Positions 1-11,194 of a stretch of DNA of 36,630 bases are shown here, piece after piece. The stretch's first letter is position 1. Every line of letters starts with the position of its first letter. The notes beneath the pieces are model-generated. The model had not been told where the DNA came from and ran no database searches. It saw only the letters and a program-made list of their open reading frames with translations. The stretch comes from Gnetum montanum (Eukaryota; Streptophyta; Gnetopsida; Gnetales; Gnetaceae). Location: NCBI GenBank assembly GCA_015680685.1, contig MNCI01017890.1, positions 1,357,703 to 1,394,332 on the forward strand, written 5' to 3'. The translations under genes were made by a program, and so were the position numbers.

Positions 1-800
1 CCCCCCCAAATTGGTTTAGGGCTTCCTGCGTTTTTTTTTTGTTTGTCTCCACCATTGTCATTGATTGCCGAACTATGGGCCAATGTTTTATGGATCTACA
101 TCTAGCGAATCTACAGGAACCTTCTGCATTGTATCCTGCACAATGGAAATCGCTATGGCCTACAAACTTAATAGCAAATCGGAGTTTCAACAGGGCGTGA
201 CCCCTTTCTCCATGTATTTTGCAAATGAGTGTTTCAAATTTTTTTTAACAATAATATCCCTGCTTTAGCAAAGATGTCCATCTGTGCCAGGGTGAATATC
301 GCAGTGGGTGGTATTAAACATTTTCTGTGGCATGCGTTTTCTAGGGAAAACGTAGTCTTCCTTTACCTTCACTGTTATTAACCTTATTGCCATGATTAGT
401 AGGTATAGTATACGGTGGATGTTGGTCTTCCTTTCCTCTGCATAATCTCCAAAATGATGGAGGCGTTGTTGGTTTTTATTTAATTAAATTTTTTGCTACG
501 TTTCAAATGTTATCTTAAGTATAACCGGGTTTGACAACCGGGATCTGCAACTTAGTTCTTTTCACATGAATAACATACTTCCTTCCTTGCTATAGAACTA
601 GCCTCTGATTTTTAATAAAGGAATAATCTAGCACCTTTATCTTATATCTAGAATGCTTCAACATCAAATTCTTTACCATTGAATCAATCTTCTAAAAACA
701 CCCTCAACACTAAAGCTGTAATTTACTTGTAAATTTACAACCATAGATTCTTCTAATTTTTAATAAAATACTTCAACTGTTCCATGGAATGGCCAAATGT
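1..800. other. Unassigned stretch, less AT-rich than its surroundings
   Basis: No gene or repeat family is recognised here. The first 300 bases are visibly richer in G and C than the rest of the window and carry a 67-codon open frame at 65-268 on the plus strand that I cannot assign. Homology to the element 2 LTR (its 20,596-21,560 part) is not visible here and becomes clear only from about 800-820. This may be older flanking DNA, or a diverged or replaced end of that LTR. Confidence 0.4.
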
Positions 801-3142
801 GACAACACCACCAAACTTCTACAATAACATGAAAACCTGAAATATAGAGATAATTTAGTATAACATTGAGTGAGATCCTTTGACATATTCCCTAATGAGA
901 CCAAGGATAAAGATCATGGATCATGAGCTCCAACAAGGCATGCTTTGATCTTAAACAATACTAGTTAGCATGCAATCCAAACATGCAAACAACCAATCAA
1001 GCATACATATCATACAAAGGTCATAAACATGACATAAAGATAACTCTTACCATTACCATATAAAGATCAGGAAACTAGCATACACCATTCTCAGTATAAA
1101 ATGTATAATAGGTTGAGATTTGTACTTAATTCAAATACCAAATATAGAAAACTAAACCATTCTTGCAAAACTTAATTATTAGTTTTAGTAGTGGTGGTGT
1201 TCCAACCATTAATAAATCAATCTGGTGCTAAAGGTGTTGAACATCTCTCTAATATTTTGGAAATACATGGAAAGTTGAAAGTTTGAACACTATTTCTTCT
1301 ATAAGATAAATTCCATAGCAAGAATCACATCAATACATTTATGAGAGATCAATTAAAAACACTCTAGGATATCCATCATCAACCAATGACTCCACTCGAT
1401 GCTAGCTCTATAAAAAAAGTAATAATCATGTAATTGGATAAATTCCTAAAATATATACAAAATTACTTTATTATAAAAATACAAATAGACTTGGTGATGG
1501 GAAGATAAACTTATTTTAATCATACTATAGAATCCATCACATGAGAAGTCAAACCTAACCCAACTAAAGTATCAAAATCATAAATCTTTCTAAAACATTA
1601 ATTTCTACCATCTAAGACCTAAAACTAAAATTCTACCAATGCCAACATGGCTACCATAACTTCACCTATGCCTAAAACTACCTAGGTTATGTTGCAACTT
1701 CCATCACAATATGTACAATCATCATAACCTACCTCCACAGGTCACTACAAATATTATAACTTATGCTTGAGCTCACGACATATGGTGTGACCTAAAACAC
1801 TAGTCACTAGAAATTTTTTGACTTTTAGGCATAAGTAATGATGTCCACTAGGGTTCATGACATAAGTCATGATGTCCAAAGATGTTTGAAAAGCATGCAA
1901 ATTACCATGTAGCTAACATAGACCACCACTAACTGACTAGAATAGCTACCAAAAAAATGATTACTACATTAGCTAAATGGGAGTGCAATGTTCAACTACA
2001 TCCTACTAGAACTAATGAAAGGAACATAGATCTGCTAGAAATTCACACAAACATCCAAAATACATCAACTAGTAAATCTACTACTGAACATAAAAAATAG
2101 AATATATTTATCACCAAAAAAACCTATATCCAACTGTAAACTAATATTATAAAAAAAATCAAGAAAACTACATATCACTATCAAAGGAAAAAAGCTAGGA
2201 GTATCATAATATAAATTCTCTAATAGAAATGTAAAACTAGATCACTACCAAATTCTATAGTAAAAAAAACTAGGAATCTAATCAAAATTACAAAAACATA
2301 TACATAGAAATATGCATCTTATATGATGAGAAAATAAAACAATGATCTACCAAATAAATGCTACTAAGAAATGAAAAGATTAAGATCTAAATAAAAGAAT
2401 ACTATAGGAAGTTAAACTATTTGTGCATAAAAGTTCTAGTATAAACAAGAAAAGACATAAAACAACATCCTATGCACTACAAAAACTTGGAAGAACTAGT
2501 ACTAAATGAAAGAAACCAAAATAACTCACTTATTAAATATTGGAATGAAACTAATGAAGACAACTGCATAGCATAAACTTTAATATGTGTATGGACCAAC
2601 AACAATGTGCACATATATACTATAACTACTAACCACGTAGCCTCACCAAGACATCCACTAGAGTTTTCACTTCCTCTTGTAGGATATCTAAGATATAAAA
2701 ACTAGATTCTAGGCTTGAAAACTAATAACTAAGGCTTGTTATCCTAATTTAGGATTTTTTAAAAAACTAATCAAGGTGATCAGAATAAAAGTTAGAAAGA
2801 TGGATTTCCAGGTTCATATAAGTTAGACAAGAAAATCCATGACTTCTTAACTCACAAATCCATGCTAAAAACACAAAAAGAAAACTAATTTAATAAATCA
2901 TGAAATTACTAATTCCTAACCCACCATCCATCTTATGTCAACGCTAACATAAATCTAATGTAACTTAAAAATAAAACTTGCTAAATAAGAATTAAAGATG
3001 TTAATCCTAACTATCCATGTAACAACTATCTCAAACATAATAATTCTAATAAATAAAATCTAATTAAATAATATAATCTACTAAATAATGTATCCTACCT
3101 ACATATAAAAGATGTAAAGCATAAACATATAACAATGCTAAC
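800..3142 (-). repeat. Distal part of the 3' LTR of element 2
   Basis: This stretch aligns by eye, in the same orientation, with 21,555-23,745 of the 5' LTR. Shared landmarks include ATTGAGTGAGATCCTT at about 865 and 21,590, CATGCAATCCA near 970 and 21,696, and TATTTATCACCAAAA near 2,105 and 22,748. It ends at 3,142, where element 1 begins. No coding potential is seen. Confidence 0.85.
3138..3142. repeat. Target-site duplication CTAAC, left copy, element 1
   Basis: CTAAC directly abuts the outer end of the 3' LTR of element 1 and recurs at 12,940-12,944 against the outer end of the 5' LTR remnant. The flanks on the two sides join into one continuous stretch matching 5' LTR sequence around 23,735-23,760. 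This shows a single insertion with a 5-bp duplication. Confidence 0.85.
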
Positions 3143-3944
3143 TAATGAGTGCTTAGGTACCCCTATGCCCAACCATATGAATCACTAAGGCATTACACAT
3201 GATCTGGTCAAATTCTATGGACCTACTATTATTATCCAATGCACTAGCTCTTCTAGCAAGTAAAATGGCCATTGAGAACATTCATTGTCTTTCCAACTAC
3301 ATTTGTGAGGCTCAAGGGTATGGTTTAAGTGTAATTGAGGTAAATGATTTTTTTATTATTTTATGTTTTATAGAGGTAATCACCTACAACAAGAATGAAG
3401 AGTAGAGTAACTTAAAATCTAACTTGTTTATTACCTATCTAGCCTAAAACAAGTAAATGTCCCACTTTCCTAAACACATATAGCACTACTGGGCTACCAA
3501 ATATTAAGCATTGCTAGGTTACCAAGTACTATATGTATGCTTGAAGTGATCATGCTTGTGTTCATTAACAACTAAAAATAAATTGCTTAATTCAAATGCA
3601 TTAAAGTAAAGAGCAAGAAAGTAAAATGCATTAAAGAAAATACTAATCTATTCTCAGTGCTGTAAGGATTGTCAAAAGAGTTCATCTTATTTCCATATCA
3701 CTACTACACTCAGGTACATCAATGCTCAAACAAAGAACCATACACACTTAGACTCCTTATGTGGGCACTCAAAAAATATTTGAACTCTAGGAAAAGAAAC
3801 GTCAAGAACTTCACTACTCAAACTAAGAATGACCAAAAATTGATTGTGAAAATTAGAGCCCAGGCATGGTATTTATAGACTTGGGATATACACCCTAATG
3901 TCATGTACGCAACATCATAGCTAATGTCGAAAACATATTCATCA
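3143..3944 (-). repeat. 3' LTR of element 1 (TGATGA...TCATTA family)
   Basis: On the minus strand it begins TGATGAATATG just after a GGGGGTA polypurine tract and ends in CTCATTA, where sister copies end in CTCATCA. It matches 12,513-12,939 (outer half), 30,783-31,681, 24,270-25,045 and both arms of 13,212-14,917. It contains a TATA box at 3,870-3,878. Length is 802 bp. Confidence 0.85.
3870..3878 (-). promoter_or_regulatory. TATA box of the 3' LTR of element 1
   Basis: The minus strand reads CTATAAATA about 66 bp inside the LTR. The same motif is at the matching place in the copies at 12,865-12,873 and 31,509-31,517, and a TATAAATA core is in the right inverted LTR at 14,783-14,790. This marks a short U3 and transcription toward lower coordinates. 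Confidence 0.6.
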
Positions 3945-3951
3945 TACCCCC
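3945..3951 (-). other. Polypurine tract of element 1
   Basis: The minus strand reads GGGGGTA immediately before the TGATGA start of the 3' LTR. The related copy at 31,682 has GGGGATA in the same position. This is the expected site for plus-strand DNA priming. Confidence 0.6.
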
Positions 3952-6050
3952 ATGACTAAATGAAAACTCATCCTTGAGTGAAGAAGAGGAGAAACAAGTT
4001 TTTTACAACACATATTGGGTAAGTATGGGATTATTGACTAACATTACAAATTGACTCAGATAAAACAAACAAACTCTGAGTGCCCAAGTGTATAGAATTA
4101 AAATTTTTACAAAATTGGATATTCATGATAAGAGAAGTGAACACCTTGGATAACACTGATATCCAACACCTCTTGGCAGTAAAACAATGAGAGAGAAGAG
4201 TTCCTACAATCATGAACAGTCCTCATTGTGTGGTTCTACTACATGATCCTTGGTGAAGATAGTCCTACTTCCAGTCCATACTTTCCACTGCAATCATGAT
4301 AGAATCATGAATTAGTATGTAATGTGTAACACATAATTATTAAATGCCTTGTTTCATCGGTGGTTACACCAACTATGTCATGATTGTGGTTGATTGGTTC
4401 CTTGAGTAGTGTTAGTGGAAAGGCTAGTAGATAGGGTCAATTAAATTAAGTAGTCCATTAAATTTGAAAAATTTAAATACAAGGAAATATCTGAAGAGGG
4501 TATAAGAATTTGCAACAATAACTAGGAAAGTTTACTGAAAACTGTTGTGAAGATGTTCATAATTGGATTTCATTGATGGGGTAGACAAAAGAATTTGATT
4601 TTAAAAGGTATCTAAGGTTAAAAAAATTAACTAACCCAACCAAAAGATATGCAAGTGGGTCCTCCCCAAAGAAAGCACAAGCTTTTTATGCCCTTGCATA
4701 ACTTCAAAAAAAAAAAGAGTTTTTGGGATTTGTGGATGATTCATGGTTATAGAAGGTTAAGTACAAAAACCTGAAAGAAACTAAGAATCCCAACACATCA
4801 AACCAAAACATGAAACTAGTAGTGAGGTGAGCTATGAAAAGCATAGATGGATGAAAGAGAGAGTGAAATGGAGTTCCTAATTAAGATCACATGAAGCCCT
4901 TATGGAATTTGTGGTTAAATGACTTGATATGACCCATCCTTAGTCCAGACCAAAACCAACCATGTTCAATGACTTCGCATCATTGTTCTAAGACTAGTCC
5001 ATTCCTTAAGACATAAGAGTGCTCCCACAAAACAACCATTTTTCCTTATTAGAGAAGTAGGAAGTGAGGAAGGCCCTTAGTTAGAGGGGACTAGTTCCAT
5101 AACCAGTGCTTTTAGCCCATTTATTCAATCTAAGGGGTGTGCTTTGAATTTCCATTATTTTTTTTTATTTTTTTTATTTTTTTTTTGAAATGGGAACCAC
5201 AATGCAAAGACACATACATTTATTTTATCCAAGTGTGCTCTGAGTCCTCATTTTTTTTCTAATGAGAACCACACCATGCAAGGACACATGCATTTATTTT
5301 ATCCAAGTGGTATGATTTGAATTCTCATCATTTTTTTCTAATGAAAACCACACCATGCAAGGACTTATTCAACTTCTTTTTATTAGATGGCACAAAACAG
5401 TAAGAAGTTCATGCAAACACAAATGCACCCAGGTAAACAAAAAGCACAAAGAATACCAAATCTCCTTGAAGCCACACCATGTTCAACCCTTTGAATCCTT
5501 TCCAATTCCAAAAACTCCCAAAGTCACAAATTTATTAAAGTTTTATTAATGAAAAAGGAACTGCACATTTCCAAAATAAGGAAAACCATAGAGTTTATGG
5601 ATGGGTGGATGTTGTGGACTCACTACTTGTTGCATGAAATAAAAAACCACGTCCTAATCATCTGTAATGAAATTCAAAACCAAAAAATAGATACCAACAA
5701 TCAAATAAAAAAAATAGTTCATACCACCATCAAGTAACACATTACCAATGTACTTGGCACTTATTAATAAAATGTTAGAAAATCACACCCAAAATAAAAA
5801 AAAAGAACATATAAAAGAAATTGTAAAATGTTCAAGAAATATCAAATGTAGTAATAATTATGTAAAACAAAAAATTAGAAAATATTAATAACATGAAAAA
5901 AAAGATGTAAAACAAAGAATGTGTAAAACAAAAATGTTGAAAAACTAAGGAGCCACTTGTCTGATTAGCATGGTTAGCCATCTCCCCCATGACTAAGCTG
6001 GAGGGAGGAGATCCGAAATATGGAGCATGGTTGTCCATATGATGAGGTTG
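3952..6050 (-). other. 3' untranslated stretch of element 1, no gene recognised
   Basis: This lies between the end of integrase and the polypurine tract. About the first 250 bp (3,945-4,200) are shared with 31,682-31,900, including CTAAATGAAAACTCATCC at both. The rest holds only short chance frames, a 3-copy tandem repeat (5,136-5,367) and T-rich runs near 5,158-5,186. OTA-clade elements often have a long repeat-bearing stretch between pol and the 3' LTR, which fits. Confidence 0.55.
5136..5367. repeat. Imperfect tandem repeat, 3 copies of about 75-95 bp
   Basis: Each copy has a T-rich run, then a block like AACCACACCATGCAAGGACA, then in the first two copies CATTTATTTTATCCAAGTG. The blocks lie at about 5,194, 5,266 and 5,347. 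The first copy has an expanded T run (5,158-5,186), and the third stops after GGACTTATT. Confidence 0.75.
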
Positions 6051-6059
6051 TTGTTGTGT

Positions 6060-7185
6060 TAGCTAGCTTGTACTCATGGAAAGGTTTGATTTGTTGAATG
6101 TTGACAAGCTATTTTTTGTTTGGACTCTTAGGCTTGTATATCATCATGGACCTAGAAGGAAAAGTCTTATCAATGATATAAGGTCCTTCCCACAATGTTT
6201 GAAACCTAGTTCATTGAGGTATGTGTGTGGAGTTCCAGTAAAGAACTTTATCTCCTAGTTGAAATTTTACTTTTCTAATTTTTAGGTTATGATGCTTTTT
6301 GTTATAAGCCTTGTGCAACTTGTTAGATGATAGGGCTACTAATTAGATTTCATCTAACAAGTTGAGATTCATCAATCATTATTTTTGGGCTAGACTTAAG
6401 TGAAGGTTAAGGCCACAAGCTATTGAAAGTGTACGAAGCTTGGATTGAATAGGAAGTATTCATAATTTTTTGTACAAAAGCTCATAGGGAGAGTAGCCTA
6501 TAGGAAGTTTCCATGTTTAGTGGTAGGCCTAAAGGGCATCGTTGAGTTTTGTGCTCCAATCCTTCCTATAGTTACAAATAGTTCTTGTTAGTATCTTTGT
6601 GATTTTCCTGTTAGTAACCTGAGCTTGACCATTAACTTGGGGGTGGTAGGGTGTTGTGAGTTTATGTTTAACCCCTAAGCATTACATGAGTTTCTAAAAA
6701 GTAGTGCCTGTAAAGTAAGTTCCATTGTCAAAATTCAATGCACGTACACCAAACCTATTTGCAACATTTTTTTGTACAAACTGAGCAATAGTAGAGGATA
6801 TAAAATCCATGATGACTATTTCTTCTACCCATTTCATACAATAGTTAACAACAAATATGATGTATGCCTTTTCATTTGACATGGTTGCAATGAAACCCAT
6901 GAAATCAATGCTCCAAATGTTGAATGGTTCTAGTGGTTGAATCCATTGTTGAGGTCCCTCCATTCGAGTAGTCATTCCACCATCTTATTGACATTGTTCA
7001 CAAGAGCAGATATAATTGTGAGCATCCTTGAAGAGTGTTAGCCAGTAGTACCCTACCATTAGGATTTTAATGGTCGTGTGTCTCCCAACATAGTCTCCTC
7101 CACAAGGACCTTCATGAGCATCTTTGAGAGTGTGCAATTTATTAGCATTAGGGACACACCAAAATGAACTAGGCCATTGGTGCAT
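6060..7185 (-). pseudogene. Element 1 integrase, broken (zinc-binding, core and C-terminal parts)
   Basis: The integrase inserts retrotransposon cDNA into the host genome. Three parts are visible on the minus strand in order. The HHCC zinc-binding region is at 6,985-7,185, with AHEGPCGGDYVGRHTTIKI and the CSCEQCQ end. The catalytic core start is at 6,694-6,975, with FNIWSIDFMG, MKWVE and the FDNGTYF segment that corresponds to the second acidic residue of DDE. The C-terminal part is around 6,060-6,330, with FQLGDKVLYWN and DLIIDKTFPSRSMMIY. Stops and frame changes separate the parts. The form FNIWSIDFMG resembles Athila FDVWGIDFMG. The protein would not be made whole. Confidence 0.8.
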
Positions 7186-7439
7186 ACCTTGTAAAAGTGT
7201 CCATTGATCTCCATGAAGTTCTTTACCTAGTGACCAAACTACTATTTCTTCAAGTGGTACAACCCTTGTGGCATCTTCTAGGTGAGAAGATAGGTGAGAA
7301 TGCCATCATACCATTTTAGCTCATTGGGCATTTTTTTAGTTATAGCCCCAGCAAAGAGAAGTTCATCAAGAAACATGTTAGAGAGTGGGCTTTCTTCCTC
7401 ACTGGCATCCCATCGCAACTAAGACAAGTGATCAACAAT

Positions 7440-8700
7440 CACATTCTCAGTACCCTTTCGATCTACAATCATAAGATTGAATTATTGCAAGATCACCGAC
7501 CATCGTATGACATTGGGACTCACCATGGTCTTTTTCAATAGGAAGTGGATGGGGTTGTGTGCATAAACACCTTATATCTAAGCACATAATGCTTGAACTT
7601 CTCTAGAGCAAACACCACCACCATAAATTATTTTTTTTTGTAGTGGTGTAGTTCAGTTGTGCACCCAAAATGCTTCAACTAGTGCAATGGATGTAGTATG
7701 GTTGTTTCTTATCATCTAACTACATCAACAAAGCTTCCAAGGCATAATTTGATGTGTCCATCATGATATCAAATTTCCTGGATCAATCAAGTGCTTGTAG
7801 GATTACAATTTATATAAGCTTTTCTTTTATTTGCTACAATGCTTTCTTACATTTTGTGGTCCAAAAGAAAGGAGCATCTTTTTTTGTTAGTTTGACCAAT
7901 GATTTTGCAATCTTAGAGGAATTCTCTATGAATCACCAGTAGTAGCCATTATGTCCAAGGAATGACTGAACATCTTTAACCATTTCTAGCTAGTTGGTTA
8001 TTCCTTGGATGACCCTTATTTTTTCAATGTCTACCTCAATTCCTACTTGCGATATTATGTGCCCCAGTACAATGCCCTCATAGACCATGAGATGACTTTT
8101 TTACCAATTGAGCCTCATGTTATTTTTAACACACCATTTCAACACTTGCTCAAGGTAGTCTAGGTCTTGCTCAAATGTAGCTCCATAGGTGGAGAAGTCA
8201 TCCATGAAGACTTCGACACCACTACTGATTTTCTATTGAAAAAACTTTAAGACCAAGTGTTGGAATGTGGCAAAAGCATTGCATAGACCAAATGACATCT
8301 TGAAATATGCAAAAGTACCCCAAGGACTTATGAATGTTATTTTTTCTTGGTCTTCTAGTGCAATTTGAATTTGGTTATAGCCACTATAACCATCTAGAAA
8401 GCTGTAGTAGCAACACCCAAATATTGTGTCAAGAAACTGATCAACAAATGGCAATGAAAAGTGATCCTTGAATGTTGCAATATTTAGTAGCCTAAAATCA
8501 ATGCAAACCTACCACTTGCCACCTTTCTATGGCACAATCATAAGTGGGCTAATCCACTTGCTATTTGCAATGGGATAGATGAACCCCACATTGAGGAGTT
8601 TCTCAATTTCCTTCTTGATGATCTACTTCAGTTTGGAATTCAGGTGCTTCCATGGCTATCATTTTGGCTTTATGGTTAGGTTAGTGTAGATGCAATGATA
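7440..8700 (-). pseudogene. Element 1 reverse transcriptase and RNase H, broken
   Basis: These domains copy element RNA into DNA and remove the RNA strand. On the minus strand RT reads PFVDQFLDTIFG, FLDGYSGYNQIQIA, PWGTFAYFKMSFGLCNAFAT, then the catalytic box FMDDF with FMDD codons at 8,197-8,208, then GIVLGHIISQVGIEVD and VQSFLGHNGYYW. The longest open piece is 8,233-8,454. The RT active site is intact, although stop codons follow it. The RNase H part (about 7,440-7,960) is weaker: an FALEKFKHYVL-like piece is recognisable, with many stops. FLDGYSGYNQI and FGLCNA point to the Athila branch. Confidence 0.82.
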
Positions 8701-8951
8701 GCATATCCTAGGATCAATCTCTATGAGTTCAAGATATGACCAAGACAATGCTACTGACCATCTTTCAACTACCATCAATAGCATCCTTTTCTATTCTGGA
8801 GCAAGTTTTGCATTAATTATAGCTAGATTTCCATTTTTTAAAAACACATATTCCATTTTAGCTGATAGTGTTTTCACTTCAAGGGGCTCTTGAATTTCTT
8901 AGGAATTTCCAACTTTCCCTAGTGAGTATCATCACTTGTCTCATCAGAGAG

Positions 8952-9134
8952 TTAGTGATGAACTTGCTCTAGTTCATCCATGCCTATGACATATGCATAT
9001 GTTAGGCTCTCAATTGGTTCCATGCAAAGTGTGCTACTTTCAATATTAGTAGTCAACCACTGGGTGCCCTCCTGTTTGTGGTTGCTGCATATAGACACCT
9101 TTGAATTTCTACTTCTAGTGCACACTACTTGCAT
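8952..9134 (-). pseudogene. Linker between protease and RT of element 1
   Basis: A 60-codon minus-strand frame lies between protease and RT and belongs by position to the same polyprotein. It has no domain I recognise. Conserved pol sequence resumes below 8,700. Confidence 0.35.
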
Positions 9135-9191
9135 GTAAGGATAGATGCTTACTTTTCAACCTAAAGTTTCTGCATATAATTACACCTGCTA

Positions 9192-9728
9192 TCACTGTAC
9201 GTAATGCATGGAACTCTCTTCTTCTTGATCTTTCCAAATGCATTCTCTAATGCCCATTCTTGCATCAATGGTGCTCAACCATGCCTTTCCCATGATGATT
9301 GAGAAATCCCCTTTGTAGTTCTCAACTTTGATTACTAGGAAATTGACATAATAAGACAACACATAAATAGTCATCACAATGTCTTCTACAAGTCCCAATG
9401 GAACAATGATGGATTGGTCTATTAATTCTAATCTTATGTTGCTCTTCTTTAGAGCAGTCAGGTTCCAGGTAGTGTACATCTCATCAGAAATTAAATTAAC
9501 ACTAGAACCTAAATCGAGAAGAGCCTTACACAATTCATTCCCAAAAATTTGAAAATAAATTAGACTTCTAGGATTGGCTAATTTTTTGGGAAGGTTTCTT
9601 GTATAGATCCAGCCAAACATAGTATGAGTGAGCATTACAATATGGATCCTTGATAGAGTTTTGTTTGAAGAAGGTCTGAAGGAAATTGATACAGAGGAGG
9701 GAGAGGTAAGAGCAAGGTTGTCAACCAT
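9192..9728 (-). pseudogene. Element 1 aspartic protease, broken
   Basis: This retroviral-type aspartic protease cleaves the Gag-Pol polyprotein. A 178-codon minus-strand frame holds the active-site segment ALLDLGSSVNLISDEMY. DLGS stands where DTGA or DSGA is usual, and the DLGAS form is common in Athila elements. The second conserved segment is FSIIMGKAWLSTIDARM, matching the usual IILGRPFLAT pattern. The frame keeps both flaps and is the longest open frame in element 1 pol. Upstream it joins a Pro-rich Gag tail through frame changes. It ends at a stop near 9,192, before the linker. Confidence 0.78.
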
Positions 9729-9861
9729 AGGTATATGTGAGGGCTTAAGTGGACTACAGGGTCAAACAAATGTCTTTTCTTTGATTAGGCATTTGACCCC
9801 TCTGATTGATGATTTGGTTGCAAATTAACAACCCTTGTAGCATTGCATTATTGTGGTTGGG

Positions 9862-10215
9862 CTAGTAGTTCACCCTCCATATGTGGAGCAGGTGGTACCT
9901 ATGTAACTGGAGGATGAGTATGTGCATGGACAAGAGGAGGATAAGGGTAAGAGGTGGTATCCCTTCTTTTATGTGGAAAATGAGCCCAGTAATAATCTGA
10001 AGGGTGGTAGTGGGGTTGAAAATTACAAACTTGACTAGAGGAGTCACATGGAGACATGGGTTACTAAACATGATAACCATATTGATCATGCTATCGATAA
10101 GGATATTGTTGTCTTGGCAATGCCAGCATCCATGATTGTGGTTGCTGCCACTATTGATATTGTTCATACTGTTGTGATGGAGCTCCACTTGGATAATATG
10201 GTTTTTTTTGGTGAT
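9862..10215 (-). pseudogene. C-terminal Pro/Gln-rich end of Gag, element 1, truncated
   Basis: The minus strand, with frame changes, reads a Pro/Gln/Tyr/His-rich stretch: YPSGAPSQQYEQYQQWQQPQ and later PHYHPSDYYWAHFPHK. Such low-complexity sequence is usual near the Gag-protease junction of Athila-type elements. It stops at an A/T-rich junction near 10,220-10,250, where an LTR-like sequence begins, so the capsid part of Gag is absent. No zinc knuckle is seen. Confidence 0.5.
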
Positions 10216-10229
10216 ACTATCTAAACCAC

Positions 10230-10845
10230 TAGCTAAAAAATTTTAAAAAAATAAAAAATAATAAGCATAACTCATAGGACTATGGCAAAGAGGCTAAAAT
10301 ATTTTCTTTAGCAAGTCATCTTACAAGCAATCTTTCACACTTTCTTCTTTACAATGCTCTTCCCAGACCCAAAGTGTGTCTCCAAGTGAGAGCTAGTAGT
10401 CCTCCAAAAAGTGTCCCCCTTTCTCTTACCCATGAAGCCTTTTTATAGGGTTCAAAAGGTAGTTACATTCTAAAATATCTTAGCTAACTTCTCTCCCAAG
10501 TAAGGAAGTTATAACTTACCCAACAAGTTAGGAGATATTACTTGCCCAACAAGTTAGGTAAGTTACAAAAATTTTGGGTGGTTGTAACCACCATAGAGAT
10601 AAAAAAGCTATAATTAACAAGTGTCTCATTGAGTTGCCAAGTGGTCCATTCAGTTGCCAAGTGGACACCATGGAGACAAAAAAGCTATAGTTGACAAGTG
10701 GTCTTTTTAATTGCCAAGTGTCTTCATGGTAATCAAAATTAAAATTAGTTACAAATATCATAGTTGTAACTATCATAGGAAGTTACAACTTCCATAGGAA
10801 TAAAAGGGATAATAGCCAAATGTCCCCTTTATATAGGATGTTACA
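10230..10845 (-). repeat. LTR-like segment of a fourth family inside element 1
   Basis: On the minus strand it starts TGTAACATCC at 10,845, a typical plant LTR start, and holds a good TATA box at 10,434-10,450. Its upstream part carries a two-copy repeat of about 78 bp period (near 10,590-10,650 and 10,668-10,725) with AAAAAAGCTATA and TTGCCAAGTG blocks. The other end is uncertain (about 10,215-10,250). I see no matching target duplication, so it may be an LTR remnant joined by recombination rather than a clean solo LTR. Confidence 0.5.
10434..10450 (-). promoter_or_regulatory. TATA box of the fourth-family LTR-like segment
   Basis: The minus strand reads CCCTATAAAAAGGCTTC, a strong plant TATA box context, about 400 bp after the presumed LTR start. 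Transcription would run toward the Gag-protease remnant. Confidence 0.5.
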
Positions 10846-11194
10846 CAAATATCTCATAACTTTCTTTTCCTTTTTAAATCATAAAATATTTTGTTTAAAT
10901 CATAGTAATAGAGATAGTAACCATGGACTTGTTGCATACATGGATGGGTTAATATAAAAATGTATATGTACATGTGTAATATTTGTCCATCTTTCTTATG
11001 CTTGGGACCCATGATTTGTTTCCTACCTACCATCAACCTTTGTCTATCCAAATCATCTTTGAGTTGAAGGATTTGAATCTACAAAATGCATTAAAAAAAA
11101 TGCTATGCCATGGTAGTTATATCTAATAACAATTCCAACATAAACGGTGGGACCTCCACATATTGATTCAGAAATTTTGCTAAAATAATTCCTA
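10846..11194. other. Spacer with no recognised gene
   Basis: This lies between the LTR-like segment and the KCS pseudogene. It holds only a 65-codon minus-strand frame (10,854-11,051) with no recognisable domain. It could be 3' flanking DNA carried along with the KCS fragment. Confidence 0.4.

Noticed and set aside
3199-3405. 68-codon plus-strand frame
   Set aside because: It lies inside the 3' LTR of element 1 and is not preserved in the sister LTRs.
6076-6258. Plus-strand frame of 60 codons
   Set aside because: It is the opposite strand of the integrase C-terminal part of element 1.
9628-9828. Plus-strand frame of 66 codons
   Set aside because: It overlaps the upstream part of the protease frame on the other strand, which matches a known family. 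This one does not.
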